Below, piece after piece: positions 32,326 to 41,037 of a stretch of 64,000 nucleotides of DNA. Position numbers and translations under genes: made by a program. The DNA is from Sphingomonas sp. DG1-23 (GTDB lineage: Bacteria; Pseudomonadota; Alphaproteobacteria; Sphingomonadales; Sphingomonadaceae): positions 179,006-243,005 of the forward strand of contig NZ_JAVAMA010000008.1 of the NCBI RefSeq assembly GCF_030730875.1, in the 5' to 3' direction. Numbering within the stretch: position 1 is the first letter of the stretch; each line of letters opens with the position of its first letter. The notes beneath the pieces are model-generated. The model had not been told where the DNA came from. It did no database searches and saw nothing but the letters and a program-made list of their open reading frames with translations.

Positions 32326-34740
32326 ATGAAGCCGAGCGAAACGGCGGCGTGGGGTGCCGTGGCTGATGCCTTTGATGCCATCGAGCCGCTGGACGCCAAA
32401 GCGCGTGAGGTGGCGCTGGCACGGGTCGCGCCTGATGTCGCGCAGCGCGTGCGCGCCCTGCTCCGCAGCAGCGAGCAGGTCGGGATTCTCGATGCGCCTC
32501 CCCAGCTTCCACCTACGCTCGAGCCGGCCGGACTTGCCGAAGGGACGCGGATCGGAGCGTTTGCGGTGGAGCGCTTGCTCGGCCGCGGAGGAATGGGGGA
32601 AGTCCATCTCGCGCACCGCACCGGCGCCGGGTTCGAGCAGCGCGTCGCAATCAAGCTGCTGCGCCTCGACGCGATCCCCAACGCGGCGCTGTTCGATCGC
32701 GAGCGGCGCGTGCTCGCAAGGCTCGAGCATCCCGGCATTGCCCGGCTGATCGACGGCGGTCTCACTGAGGACGGCCGTCCGTGGATGGCGATGACCTATG
32801 TCGAGGGAATGCCGATCGATCAATGGTGCAAGGCCCATCGCGTCGGGCTCAACGAGCGGCTGCGCCTGTTCCGCGACATCTGCGCCGCGGTTTCGTTCGC
32901 CCACGCCAATCTGGTCGTGCATCGCGACCTCAAGCCTTCGAACATCCTCGTTGACGCGAGCGGACGGGTGCAGTTGCTCGACTTCGGCATCGCAAAGCTG
33001 ATCGGCGAAGGCGGGGGCAATGACACGCTGCAGACCAGTGCGCTGATGACTCCCGATTACGCCGCACCCGAGCAACTGGCCGACGAGCCGGTCACCGTGG
33101 CGACTGACGTCCATGCGCTCGGGCTGGTGCTCTACCAGTTGCTCACCGGTGCCACGCCGTGGGCTGGTGCCGGCGGATCGCTGCCGACGCTTGTGCGACG
33201 CATGCTCAGCGAGGATCCCGCGCCGCCGAGCCGGTCGGCGGGTTCCGGTGCCCCGGTGCCGGCGAGCCGTCTGCGGGGCGATCTCGACGCGATTGTCCTC
33301 AAGGCGATACGCAAGCTGCCGATGGACCGTTACGTCTCGGTCGACGCAATGGCGGAGGATCTGCGCCGCTACGAGACCGCGCAGCCGGTGCGCGCGCGGG
33401 TCGGCTCGCGTCGCTATCGGCTGTCCCGTTATCTGCGGCGCCACCGCATCGCGCTCACCGCGGGTGCCGCGGTGATCGTCGCGCTGCTGCTCGGCGCAGG
33501 TGGAATCGCCGTGCAGGCGCACCGCGCCGCAGTCCAGCGCGACGGCGCGTTGGCCGAGGCGCGGCGATCGGATTCGATCGTCCAGACGCTGACCTTGATG
33601 TTCGCCCAGGGCGGATATTCGAACGACCTGACCCTCAAGCAGACCCTCGACGAATCGGCGCTGCGCATGCTCGCCACGCTCGATCGCAGCCCGCGTTCGG
33701 GCAGTGCGGTCAATGCGCTGGTCGATCTCTATGTCAATCTCGGCGACGGCAAGGGGGGGTACGCGCTCGCCAAGGACGCGCTGGCGCGCGGCATCGGTGC
33801 CGAAGACCCGGTCCTCACCGCGAGGCTCAAGATCCGGCTGGCCGACACCGCGGTCGCCATCGGCGCGGTCGAGGAAGCGCCGCCGTTGCTCGATCAGGCC
33901 GACAAGGTGTTTGCCGCCGACCCCGAGCGCAACGCCGCCGACATCCAGGACGCACTTGGCGCCCGCGCCGCGATTGCGCGGCGCGCTCGCGATTACGACA
34001 CAGCGATCGGTTTGCTGACGGCGAACTTCGATGCCGCCGATCGCGCCTATGCCGGGAACGACAGTGCGCTGCTCGCGAGATACAACAATCTCCTCGTCTA
34101 TCTGATCGAAGCCAATCGGCTGGCGGAGTTCGGACGGGTCTTCGCCCGGATCGATCGCGCGCTGGCGCAACCCGGCCGCCGCGACTTGATCCAGGCGCTC
34201 GGGATCGAGCAACTCCGCGGCGCCTGGGCGCTGCGCACCGGCGACGTTGCCCGCGCCGAGAAGATCGCCGCGGACGTCACGGCGCGCCGCCGCCGGTTGT
34301 TCGGCCAGACCCCTGGCCTCGCCACCGATCTTGCGCAGCTCGCCAAGGCCCAGATCGCCGGCAATCGCTTTGCCGAGGCTCGCGTATCGCTTGCCGAGGC
34401 GCGGCCGATGGCGGTGCGGTTCCTCGGAGAGCGTTCGATTCCCGTGATCGTCCTCGATCTCGCCGAGGCACAGACGCTCGCCGAACTTGATGAGGCGGCA
34501 GGTGCCAGAGCCGCTCTCGGTCGCGCGCGCGCGACGCTCGCTGCAATGCCGCCCGCCAATCCCCTGGCGCCGCAGCTTGCGCTTACCGAGGCGGTCGTTG
34601 CACTGAAGGGCGGCGACAAGCCCGCAGCGCAGGCGGCGGTCGCGCGCGGAGTCGCAGGGTTCACGGCGATGGGACCAGCCGGGGAGTACGGCCTTCAGGC
34701 GATTAGGCGCGTCGAGGCGCGCGTGCGAACGCTACGCTAG
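32326..34740 (+). CDS. Membrane-bound Ser/Thr protein kinase with helical-repeat sensor
   Basis: An 804-residue protein. Residues 1-70 form a short helical region (VRALLRSSEQVGILDAPP) typical of kinases paired with ECF sigma factors. The kinase domain spans 75-350 with the glycine loop GRGGMGEV (86-93), Lys110 in VAIK, HRDLKPSN (199-206), DFG (219-221) and APE (247-249), all intact. One membrane helix follows (375-396), then about 400 periplasmic residues of helical TPR-like repeats (EEAPPLLDQADKVFAADPER and similar). It ends four bases into the convergent ECF sigma gene and is divergent from the exported protein/inhibitor/adhesin cluster. It probably senses an envelope signal and phosphorylates the neighbouring sigma factor. 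Confidence 0.9.
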   Translation: MKPSETAAWGAVADAFDAIEPLDAKAREVALARVAPDVAQRVRALLRSSEQVGILDAPPQLPPTLEPAGLAEGTRIGAFAVERLLGRGGMGEVHLAHRTGAGFEQRVAIKLLRLDAIPNAALFDRERRVLARLEHPGIARLIDGGLTEDGRPWMAMTYVEGMPIDQWCKAHRVGLNERLRLFRDICAAVSFAHANLVVHRDLKPSNILVDASGRVQLLDFGIAKLIGEGGGNDTLQTSALMTPDYAAPEQLADEPVTVATDVHALGLVLYQLLTGATPWAGAGGSLPTLVRRMLSEDPAPPSRSAGSGAPVPASRLRGDLDAIVLKAIRKLPMDRYVSVDAMAEDLRRYETAQPVRARVGSRRYRLSRYLRRHRIALTAGAAVIVALLLGAGGIAVQAHRAAVQRDGALAEARRSDSIVQTLTLMFAQGGYSNDLTLKQTLDESALRMLATLDRSPRSGSAVNALVDLYVNLGDGKGGYALAKDALARGIGAEDPVLTARLKIRLADTAVAIGAVEEAPPLLDQADKVFAADPERNAADIQDALGARAAIARRARDYDTAIGLLTANFDAADRAYAGNDSALLARYNNLLVYLIEANRLAEFGRVFARIDRALAQPGRRDLIQALGIEQLRGAWALRTGDVARAEKIAADVTARRRRLFGQTPGLATDLAQLAKAQIAGNRFAEARVSLAEARPMAVRFLGERSIPVIVLDLAEAQTLAELDEAAGARAALGRARATLAAMPPANPLAPQLALTEAVVALKGGDKPAAQAAVARGVAGFTAMGPAGEYGLQAIRRVEARVRTLR

Positions 34741-35261
34741 GCTTCGGCCATTTCCTCGTGGATCCAGGCGCGCGCCCGAATCCACCAGCGCCGCACCGTC
34801 CGGTCGGTGACGCCGAGCACCTCGGCGGTCTCCTGCTCGTCGAGACCGGCAAAGAAGCGGCAGTCGACCAGCTTCGCAAGCTGCGGATCGCGTCGTCCGA
34901 GTGCGGCGAGGGCATCACCGAGGCGCACCATCTCGGCATCCTCGGCAGGCTCTGCGGCGAGCGTCTTCAGCGCGCCGGTGAGGCTGGCGATCGGCGCATG
35001 GCGCTTCGCCCGCAACCGGGCCCGCGCCGCATCGAGCAGGACGTGCCGCATCGCCGTCGCGGCGCAGCCGAGAAAATGCGCGCGGTTCGCCCACTCGGCA
35101 CGTCCCTGCATCCGGAAATAGGCCTCGCCGACCAAAGCGGTCGGCTGAAGGGTCATCGGGCTTCCGGCGCGGCGATGCTCACGTCCCGCGATCCGGCGCA
35201 ACTCATCGTAGAGCACGCGTATCAGTTCTTCCGTACTGCCAAGTTCTGCCCCTAACGCCAC
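34737..35261 (-). CDS. ECF sigma factor (PF07638 type) paired with a kinase
   Basis: A 174-residue sigma factor. Region 2 covers LIRVLYDELRRIAGREHRRA, PTALVGEAYFRM and NRAHFLGCAATAMRHVLLDA. Region 4 has the HTH FAGLDEQETAEVLGVTDRTV followed by RRWWIRARAWIHEEM. The PTxLVxEAYxRM pattern is the hallmark of the Sigma70_ECF group often found beside Ser/Thr kinases. No anti-sigma gene is adjacent. In the related ECF43 group (Vibrio EcfP/PknT) the sigma factor is switched on by threonine phosphorylation, which would explain the adjacent kinase here. Target promoters, perhaps of the adhesin cluster, are inferred only. Confidence 0.88.
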   Translation of the reverse strand: MALGAELGSTEELIRVLYDELRRIAGREHRRAGSPMTLQPTALVGEAYFRMQGRAEWANRAHFLGCAATAMRHVLLDAARARLRAKRHAPIASLTGALKTLAAEPAEDAEMVRLGDALAALGRRDPQLAKLVDCRFFAGLDEQETAEVLGVTDRTVRRWWIRARAWIHEEMAEA

Positions 35262-36091
35262 CGATCCTCCTGGCGTGTTTATTCAAGGGATTAACGCTTC
35301 AATTGACGAAAACAAGACGCTCATGGATTTCGCCCGTGATATCAACACTTCGACGCTCGCTTGTGACCTACCCGGAGCGGAATTCGGACATGACGTAGGT
35401 TGGACCTGCAAACCATCGTCGCCCTTTCAAACTCGAGCCGGGCTTTGGTCGGCAAGGAGCGCTCCCAGAAACGGGTGCAATCAGCAGCGGATAATCGAAA
35501 TCGGGGCAAAAGGGCGCCCTTTGTGGCGTCCAAGGTGTGGACGTCAGCGCCCGCCTTAAAGCGGGAGCGCCCGGCGATTACGAAGATTGGTTCACTACGG
35601 GAAATGAACTCGCACATCCTTTCGTGGAAGAAAACGATGCAGGCTTGGCGCTGAGGGAGGTGCTCGTTCGAAGCCGAGCAGCGCGGCCAAACGGCCTACC
35701 TCGTTTCAAAGCGGCTTGGTTTCATCGAATTCTAGCGGCGCTGGCGACTGGCCCCGGATCCGACCGACGGAGCTCGCTCGACCGCTGACGCGCAAATTTC
35801 TCGCGGGGCATGTGCCTGATCCACTTAGTCCTACATAAGCAGAGGCCGGAGCAAGGTTCGTGAAATTGGCGCCGCCCCAGGCTTCCCGCAACTGACCGCG
35901 AGCGTACCGAGACGTAACTCGCGAGGGGTGGCGACACACGCCCGAACGACGACGGCTTTCAGGTTCGATGCTGGTAATGCCAAACGACCGCAATTGGGGC
36001 GCAAAGCCGCCCTGCCGAGACGAATATACTCCTGAACGATCACCTTACCGTCATTACAGTAACATAAACGTTACCAATTGTCCAGGAACGA
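35262..36091. other. Long gene-free interval before the integrase
   Basis: About 830 bases with no supported gene. Short frames lack ribosome-binding sites and family features. A stretch near 35940-36010 has fragments of the regional intergenic repeat (gacggctttcagg, gaccgcaattggggc). The base composition is lower in GC than the core region to the right. Confidence 0.4.
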
Positions 36092-37435
36092 CTATCGAGC
36101 GGCGCGGCGCTGAACCGGGAACCGGAAGTCCGGCTCGACCGGTGATGGCAACCTCCGCCGCGAGCGCAAGCCAAGATCTTTCACGGGGCGACCGACCAGA
36201 GCCACCGGATCAGGCAATCCCTTGCTGAGCATATCCGCCCAGACTTTCGCGAGCTCTCGCCGCCGCGGCATATAGGCCGCCCGGTTGTAGGCTCCCTCGA
36301 CCTTGTCCTTGGGCACATGGGCGAGCATCAAGTCGATCACCCTGCGATCGTGGGGATTGCCATTTCGCTCCGCCCACTCGTTCATGATGGTGGAGAAGGC
36401 CGCGCGAAATCCATGCGGCACGTGATGCCCGTGATAACCGGCCCGGTTCAGCAGATAGCCGATCGCATTCTCGCTCATCGGGCGATGCGCATGCCGGTTG
36501 CTCGGGAAGACCAGCGGTCCGCCGCCGGTCAGCGGCCAGATCGCCCGCAACACAGCGACCGCCTGCGGCGTGAGGGGGACAAGATGATCCCCGTTGATTT
36601 CCTCCTTCCGGTCGAAATCTCCCTTCATTCGGGCTGACGGGATGCGCCAGAGCGGCAGCTTTCCATCAAGATCGTCGAATTCAGCCCAGTCGGCACCGCG
36701 CAATTCGCTTGGCCTGACAGCCGTTAGCGCCAGCATCCTCAGGCCCAGCCGGGTGATCGGCCGCGCATTGTCCTCCTCGGCCGCCAGGATCATCTTGCGC
36801 AGTGGCACGATGTCGGTGATCGCAGGCTGCCGGCCCTTGCGCAGCGGCTTGAGCACCGCGCCAAGTTTTTCGGCAGGATCGCTCGTGGCGATCCCTTGGG
36901 CGATGGCGTAGACGAACACCGCTGAGATGCGCTGCCTCACGCGCTTCGCGGTTTCGATGGCACCCCGGGTCTCGATCTCTCGCAGGACGCCGAGAACCAG
37001 CGGCGGCGTAAGCTGCGCGATCGGCAAGGAGCCGATCGTTGGAAAAACATCGCGCTCCAAGCTGCGGACGACGTCGCTCGCATGGATCGTCGCCCATTGG
37101 GCCTTGGCATTCCCATGCCACTCGCGCGCCACGCGCTCGAAGGTCTGGCGTCCGGCTTCGATGTTTGTCTCGATCTTCAGCCGCTTTGCGACAGCGGGAT
37201 CGTGCCCTTCGCTCAGCAGCGAATAGGCCTCGTCGCGCTTCTCGCGCGCTTCGGCCAGCGATACGAGCGGATAGGCGCCGAAGGCCATCGTCTTGTTCTT
37301 GCCGTCATATTCATAGTTCCACCGCCAAAGCTTGCCGCCGCTCGGGGTGACCATCAGAGAAAGGCGATTGGCGTCCGCAATCTTGTAAGTTTTGGGGCGC
37401 GGCTTGGCCGTGCGCACCTTGACATCGGTAAGCAT
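36092..37435 (-). CDS. Phage/island tyrosine integrase (DUF4102 type)
   Basis: A 447-residue integrase read from the ATG at 37435 (MLTDVKVRTAKPRPKTYKIA), where CCGGAG precedes the start; an in-frame ATG at 37555 would add a basic, non-conserved leader. The N-terminal arm-binding DUF4102 domain is MVTPSGGKLWRWNYEYDGKN and FGAYPLVSLAEAREKRDEA. The catalytic residues are present: Arg in LTAVRPSEL, HGFR (H-x-x-R), His in LMLAHVPKD and the nucleophile Tyr in YNRAAYMPRRREL. It sits 183 bases from the 3' end of tRNA-Ser(GGA) on the same strand, the standard arrangement of a tRNA-targeting element. Confidence 0.92.
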   Translation of the reverse strand: MLTDVKVRTAKPRPKTYKIADANRLSLMVTPSGGKLWRWNYEYDGKNKTMAFGAYPLVSLAEAREKRDEAYSLLSEGHDPAVAKRLKIETNIEAGRQTFERVAREWHGNAKAQWATIHASDVVRSLERDVFPTIGSLPIAQLTPPLVLGVLREIETRGAIETAKRVRQRISAVFVYAIAQGIATSDPAEKLGAVLKPLRKGRQPAITDIVPLRKMILAAEEDNARPITRLGLRMLALTAVRPSELRGADWAEFDDLDGKLPLWRIPSARMKGDFDRKEEINGDHLVPLTPQAVAVLRAIWPLTGGGPLVFPSNRHAHRPMSENAIGYLLNRAGYHGHHVPHGFRAAFSTIMNEWAERNGNPHDRRVIDLMLAHVPKDKVEGAYNRAAYMPRRRELAKVWADMLSKGLPDPVALVGRPVKDLGLRSRRRLPSPVEPDFRFPVQRRAAR

Positions 37436-37617
37436 GGTTCGGTCTCCGGAAATACCTCGTTTTCCGACCGCGCGTACCTCGTTTTCGCCCTTCCGATTCG
37501 TTGGATGGGCATGGACGGGCACGGACGGCCGAGGCCGAACCGGTCTGCTAAGCATCGATAATCAAGAGGAAAAAGTCGAGACCAGTGGTCTTTTGCGGAC
37601 CCCTGTGGAATGGTCCG

Positions 37618-37708
37618 TGGCGGAGCGGGAGGGATTCGAACCCTCGATACGCTTTTGGCGTATACTCACTTTCCAGGCGAGCGCCTTCGACCACTCGGCC
37701 ACCGCTCC
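37618..37708 (-). tRNA. tRNA-Ser (GGA)
   Basis: A class II tRNA on the minus strand. The acceptor is GGAGCGG/CCGCTCC, with a D arm, anticodon loop CTGGAAA (anticodon GGA), a long variable arm of serine type (gtatacgcc aaaa gcgtat) and T loop TTCGAAT. CCA is encoded at 37618-37620. The integrase gene follows its 3' end, which is the likely integration site. Confidence 0.95.
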
Positions 37709-37784
37709 GCATTACCCGGAAGGCGGCGCCCTAGCCCGTGCAGGCGGGCTAGGCAAGCATCGCGGCGCGTGCCAGTCTCGCACC

Positions 37785-38660
37785 ATGCTCAAGTCCCTGC
37801 TCGCGCTCTCCGCACTCGCCGCCGCCGTTCCAACCCTCGCCCAGACAGCGCCCGCCGCACCGCCCGCCAGCGACGCCGCCGCGGCCGACTGGCAGCCGAT
37901 CCCCGACAACGAGTTGCTGGTGATGACGCTTCGCGGCGGACATCAGGTCTTCATCCGGCTCGCGCCGCGCTATGCGCCGGCGCATGTCGCCAATATCCGC
38001 AAGCTCGCCGAGGCGCATTGGTGGGACGGCACCAGCGTCTATCGCGTCCAAGACAATTATGTCGCGCAATGGGGCGGTGGCGATGACAAGACTGCGCTGC
38101 CCCCCATGGTGATCGAGAATCCGCCTGCCGAATATGAATGGAGCCGCTACGACGGCGTTACCGGTTTCACGCGCACCGATCCCTATGCGGCGAAGACCGG
38201 ACACAGCGCCGATGGCTGGCCGCTCGCCACCGACGGCAAGATCAGCTGGCTTACCCATTGCTATGGCATGGTCGGCGTGGCCCGCGACCTGGCGCCGAGC
38301 ACCGGAAGCGGCGCTGAGCTCTACACGGTGATCGGCCACGCCCCGCGGCATCTCGACCGCAACATCGCATTGGTCGGCCGAGTGGTGGAAGGGATGCAAT
38401 GGCTCTCCAGCCTGCCGCGTGGCGGGGGCAATCTCGGCGTCTACGAGAGTCCCGCCGAGCGCTTGCCGATCCTGTCGGCGCGGCTCGCAAGCCAGCTGCC
38501 CGAGGACGAGCGCCCGCATTTCCAGTATCGCGCCACCGACAATGAACGCTTCGCCGCGTGGCTCAAGGAACGCGAGAACCGGCAGCCGCCCTTCTTCACC
38601 GTTCCCGCGGGCGGTGCCGACATCTGCAACGCACAGGCCCCGATCCGCCGCGCGCCCTAA
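37785..38660 (+). CDS. Periplasmic cyclophilin-type peptidyl-prolyl isomerase
   Basis: A 291-residue protein with a signal peptide (LLALSALAAAVPTLAQTA). The cyclophilin domain starts at ELLVMTLRGGHQVFIRLAPR and runs through AHVANIRKLAEAHWWDGTSV, YRVQDNYVAQWGGGD, and on the other side of an inserted loop HCYGMVGVARDLAPSTGSGA and ELYTVIGHAPRHLDRNIALV. The core HVANI, YRVxxNYVAQ and GxxEL motifs fit the family, though an insertion of some 60 residues between the two halves is longer than in PpiA. It catalyses proline isomerisation of exported proteins. It is the first core gene to the right of tRNA-Ser. Confidence 0.85.
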   Translation: MLKSLLALSALAAAVPTLAQTAPAAPPASDAAAADWQPIPDNELLVMTLRGGHQVFIRLAPRYAPAHVANIRKLAEAHWWDGTSVYRVQDNYVAQWGGGDDKTALPPMVIENPPAEYEWSRYDGVTGFTRTDPYAAKTGHSADGWPLATDGKISWLTHCYGMVGVARDLAPSTGSGAELYTVIGHAPRHLDRNIALVGRVVEGMQWLSSLPRGGGNLGVYESPAERLPILSARLASQLPEDERPHFQYRATDNERFAAWLKERENRQPPFFTVPAGGADICNAQAPIRRAP

Positions 38661-38661
38661 G

Positions 38662-39255
38662 CTATTTCCCGACCCACTCCGCGACTTGCCCGGCCACCTC
38701 GTTCGCTGCCTGGTTGAGCGCGGCGCCGACAGGGGCCGCCTCGATTTCGGTTACCGGCACGCGCGCCTCGAAGCGGCGCTTTTCGACCACCGTCTCCGGC
38801 CCGCGGACGAGTGCGGCGTCATAGGTCACCACGACCTCTTTGGTCTCTTCCTCCACCCCGAAGCGGCGCAGTTCGCCCATCAGATAGGCGCCGGGATCGG
38901 TGAGGGATTGGCGTGAGCTTAGCACCAGCCGTCCGGTCTTCGCGGTGATCGTGTCGCCGAGCAGCCGCTGGAGCAGCTGCGAGGGGCGCTCGACCCATTG
39001 CGCGTCCTTGACGAAGGCGATCGCGGTCCCGCCCGAATGCACCGGCACCCGCGACGAGGCTAGTTCCTGCGGCAGCGAAGGCACTGCGACGGTGATCGTC
39101 GCCGCGACATTCGAACGCTGCGATTCGCCGATCGGCAGGGTGGCCGTCGGCGTCAGCGTCAACAGCGATTTTGGCGGCTTGCCGCCGAACGAGATGCAGC
39201 CGCTCAAGGAGGCCAGCAGCGGCAGGGCCAGAAGCAAAGCGCGCTTGGTCATCAT
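38662..39255 (-). CDS. ABC-type transport auxiliary lipoprotein of the Mla-like system
   Basis: A 197-residue lipoprotein. The start is one of two adjacent ATGs (39255 or 39252), after GAGG; a GTG at 39264 is also in frame. The lipobox is LPLLASLSGCISFGG. The mature part (ITVAVPSLPQELASSRVPVH ... WVERPSQLLQRLLGDTITAK ... YLMGELRRFGVEEETKEVVV) matches the PqiC-like auxiliary family that accompanies MlaD-type substrate-binding proteins. It is the last gene of the mlaE-mlaF-mlaD operon and is expected at the inner face of the outer membrane, bridging lipid transport. Confidence 0.85.
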   Translation of the reverse strand: MMTKRALLLALPLLASLSGCISFGGKPPKSLLTLTPTATLPIGESQRSNVAATITVAVPSLPQELASSRVPVHSGGTAIAFVKDAQWVERPSQLLQRLLGDTITAKTGRLVLSSRQSLTDPGAYLMGELRRFGVEEETKEVVVTYDAALVRGPETVVEKRRFEARVPVTEIEAAPVGAALNQAANEVAGQVAEWVGK

Positions 39256-39260
39256 GGTCC

Positions 39261-40223
39261 TCACTTCTTTTTGTAGTCGGGCAGCTTGGGCGAGCCGACG
39301 AGGCTCGACGCGCCGCCCTGATCGAGCTTCTCCGCGACCGAGGCGAGGCTGGTCGACATCACCCGCAGATCCTGAACGAGCTGGCCGATCTCGGGGATCG
39401 TCTTCTTCGACAGCGCCTGCAGCCCCGGCCGCGCGTCGCCGATCGTCGCGTCGAGCGTCTCCATGCTCTTGCGCGCCGATCCGATCGTGCGGTTGAGATT
39501 GGCGATCGTCGGGCGGACGTCCTCGGCGATCACGCCGTTGGTCGTCGCGGCGAGCTTGCCGAGTTCCTCGGTCGCGCCTCCGAACTTTTGGATCGCGAGC
39601 CGCGTCTCGGCGAGGGTCGCGGCAATCTCCGGCCCGCGATCGGCGAGCGCGTCGGTAAGCCGATTGGTGTTGGCGAGGATGCCCGCAATCGAATTCTGAT
39701 TCTTGTCGCCGAGCAGTTCGGAAAGGCGCTCGGTCAGCGTCGAGATGCGCTCGAGCAATTGCGGGGCCGAGCTGAGCAGCGCCCCGAGCCCGCCTTGCTT
39801 GGTCGGGATCACCGGTACGCCGAGCGGGCAGGCCGCGCGCGGATTCTGTTCGGGGCAGACGATCGGCGGCGCGCCTTTGACCGCGCCGTCGAGCTGCACC
39901 GTGCTCGGCCCGGTGAAGCTGCCCTGGATCGATGCGGTGGTGCCTTCGAGGATCGGCACGTCGTCATTGACGCTGATCCGCACGCGAACGAGGCTGGGAT
40001 CGGGCTTCCAGAACGAGATTTCCTTGACCTGTCCCGAAGGCACGCCCGAAAAGCTCACTGCCGAGCCGGGATTGAGCCCGTCGACTGCCTGCTTGAAGAA
40101 GATGTCGTACTGGCGCTCGTTGCCGCCACCCAATCGCGCCAGCCAGACGATGAACAGGGCCAGCACTGCGAGCAGGATCAGCACCACCGCGCCGACGAGT
40201 ACATGGTTCGATCGCGTTTCCAT
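39261..40223 (-). CDS. mlaD: MlaD family (MCE) lipid-binding protein
   Basis: A 320-residue protein anchored by one N-terminal helix (VLVGAVVLILLAVLALFIVW). The MCE domain follows at 40-120: VDGLNPGSAVSFSGVPSGQV, then VRVRISVNDDVPILEGTTAS and GSFTGPSTVQLDG. From about 150 on it is a long helical tail (LLSSAPQLLERISTLTERLS ... SKKTIPEIGQLVQDLRVMST), which in MCE proteins can form a tunnel for lipids across the periplasm. The subunit hexamerises and receives phospholipid in the Mla pathway. The gene lies between mlaF and the auxiliary lipoprotein with short gaps. Confidence 0.9.
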   Translation of the reverse strand: METRSNHVLVGAVVLILLAVLALFIVWLARLGGGNERQYDIFFKQAVDGLNPGSAVSFSGVPSGQVKEISFWKPDPSLVRVRISVNDDVPILEGTTASIQGSFTGPSTVQLDGAVKGAPPIVCPEQNPRAACPLGVPVIPTKQGGLGALLSSAPQLLERISTLTERLSELLGDKNQNSIAGILANTNRLTDALADRGPEIAATLAETRLAIQKFGGATEELGKLAATTNGVIAEDVRPTIANLNRTIGSARKSMETLDATIGDARPGLQALSKKTIPEIGQLVQDLRVMSTSLASVAEKLDQGGASSLVGSPKLPDYKKK

Positions 40224-40230
40224 CAGAGCC

Positions 40231-41037
40231 TCATGTCCTCGCTTGCGCCCGTTCGGCGCTGGCGACCGCGGCGCGGCCGCGCGGTCCCTTGAAATATTCC
40301 TCGATCCACGGGTGATCCAGTGCGAGCAGTTCGTCGATCGTGCCGACCGCGATCACATGCTTGTCGGCGAGCACCGCGACCCGGTCGCAGATCGCGTACA
40401 GCGTATCCAGATCGTGGGTGATCAGGAACACGGTCAGCCCCAAGGTCTTCTGGAGCGACGCGGTCAGTTCGTCGAACGCCGCAGCCCCGATCGGATCGAG
40501 CCCCGCGGTCGGCTCGTCGAGGAACAGCAATTCCGGGTCGAGCGCCAGCGCGCGCGCAAGCCCGGCGCGTTTCTTCATGCCGCCCGAAAGCTCGGCCGGA
40601 TATTTGGGGCCGGCATCGGGGGGTAGCCCGGTCATCACCACCTTGTATGCCGCGATCTCCTCGAGCAGCGCCTGATCGAGGCCGGGATAGAATTCCTTGA
40701 TCGGAACCTGGACGTTCTCGGAAACGGTCAGGGTCGAGAACAGGGCGCCGCCCTGGAACAGCACGCCCCAGCGCTTGCGGATGTTGGTCGCCTCGGTTTC
40801 CTCGCGGCCGATCGTGTTCTCGCCGAACACTTCGATGCTGCCCTCGAGCGGAGTCTGCAGCCCGACGATCGAGCGCATCAGCACCGATTTGCCCGTGCCC
40901 GATCCGCCGACCACGCCGAGGATCTCGCCGCGGCGCACTTCGAGGTCGAGCCCCTCATGGACGATCTGCTCGCCGAAGCCGTTCTTGAGGCCGGCCACGC
41001 GGATGATCACGTCCTCCTGTTCGCGGCGCGCCATCAT
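40231..41037 (-). CDS. mlaF: MlaF-like ABC ATPase of phospholipid transport
   Basis: A 268-residue ATPase with Walker A GGSGTGKS (about 44-51), Q-loop FQGGALF, signature LSGGMKKRAGLARALALDPE, Walker B ELLFLDEPTAGLDP and the switch His in FLITHDLD. The SGGMKKR form of the signature and the DPIG following the D-loop are typical of MlaF. It energises lipid movement through MlaE. Its start overlaps the end of mlaE by four bases. Confidence 0.92.
   Translation of the reverse strand: MMARREQEDVIIRVAGLKNGFGEQIVHEGLDLEVRRGEILGVVGGSGTGKSVLMRSIVGLQTPLEGSIEVFGENTIGREETEATNIRKRWGVLFQGGALFSTLTVSENVQVPIKEFYPGLDQALLEEIAAYKVVMTGLPPDAGPKYPAELSGGMKKRAGLARALALDPELLFLDEPTAGLDPIGAAAFDELTASLQKTLGLTVFLITHDLDTLYAICDRVAVLADKHVIAVGTIDELLALDHPWIEEYFKGPRGRAAVASAERAQART

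Noticed and set aside
31747..34212. Very long open frame on the minus strand across the Ser/Thr kinase gene
   Set aside because: Only its last 148 codons (31747-32193) are a gene. The rest is antisense to an intact kinase and is explained by high third-position GC.
35262..36091. Small genes in the gap before the integrase
   Set aside because: Short frames have no ribosome-binding sites, no family features, and conflict with each other.
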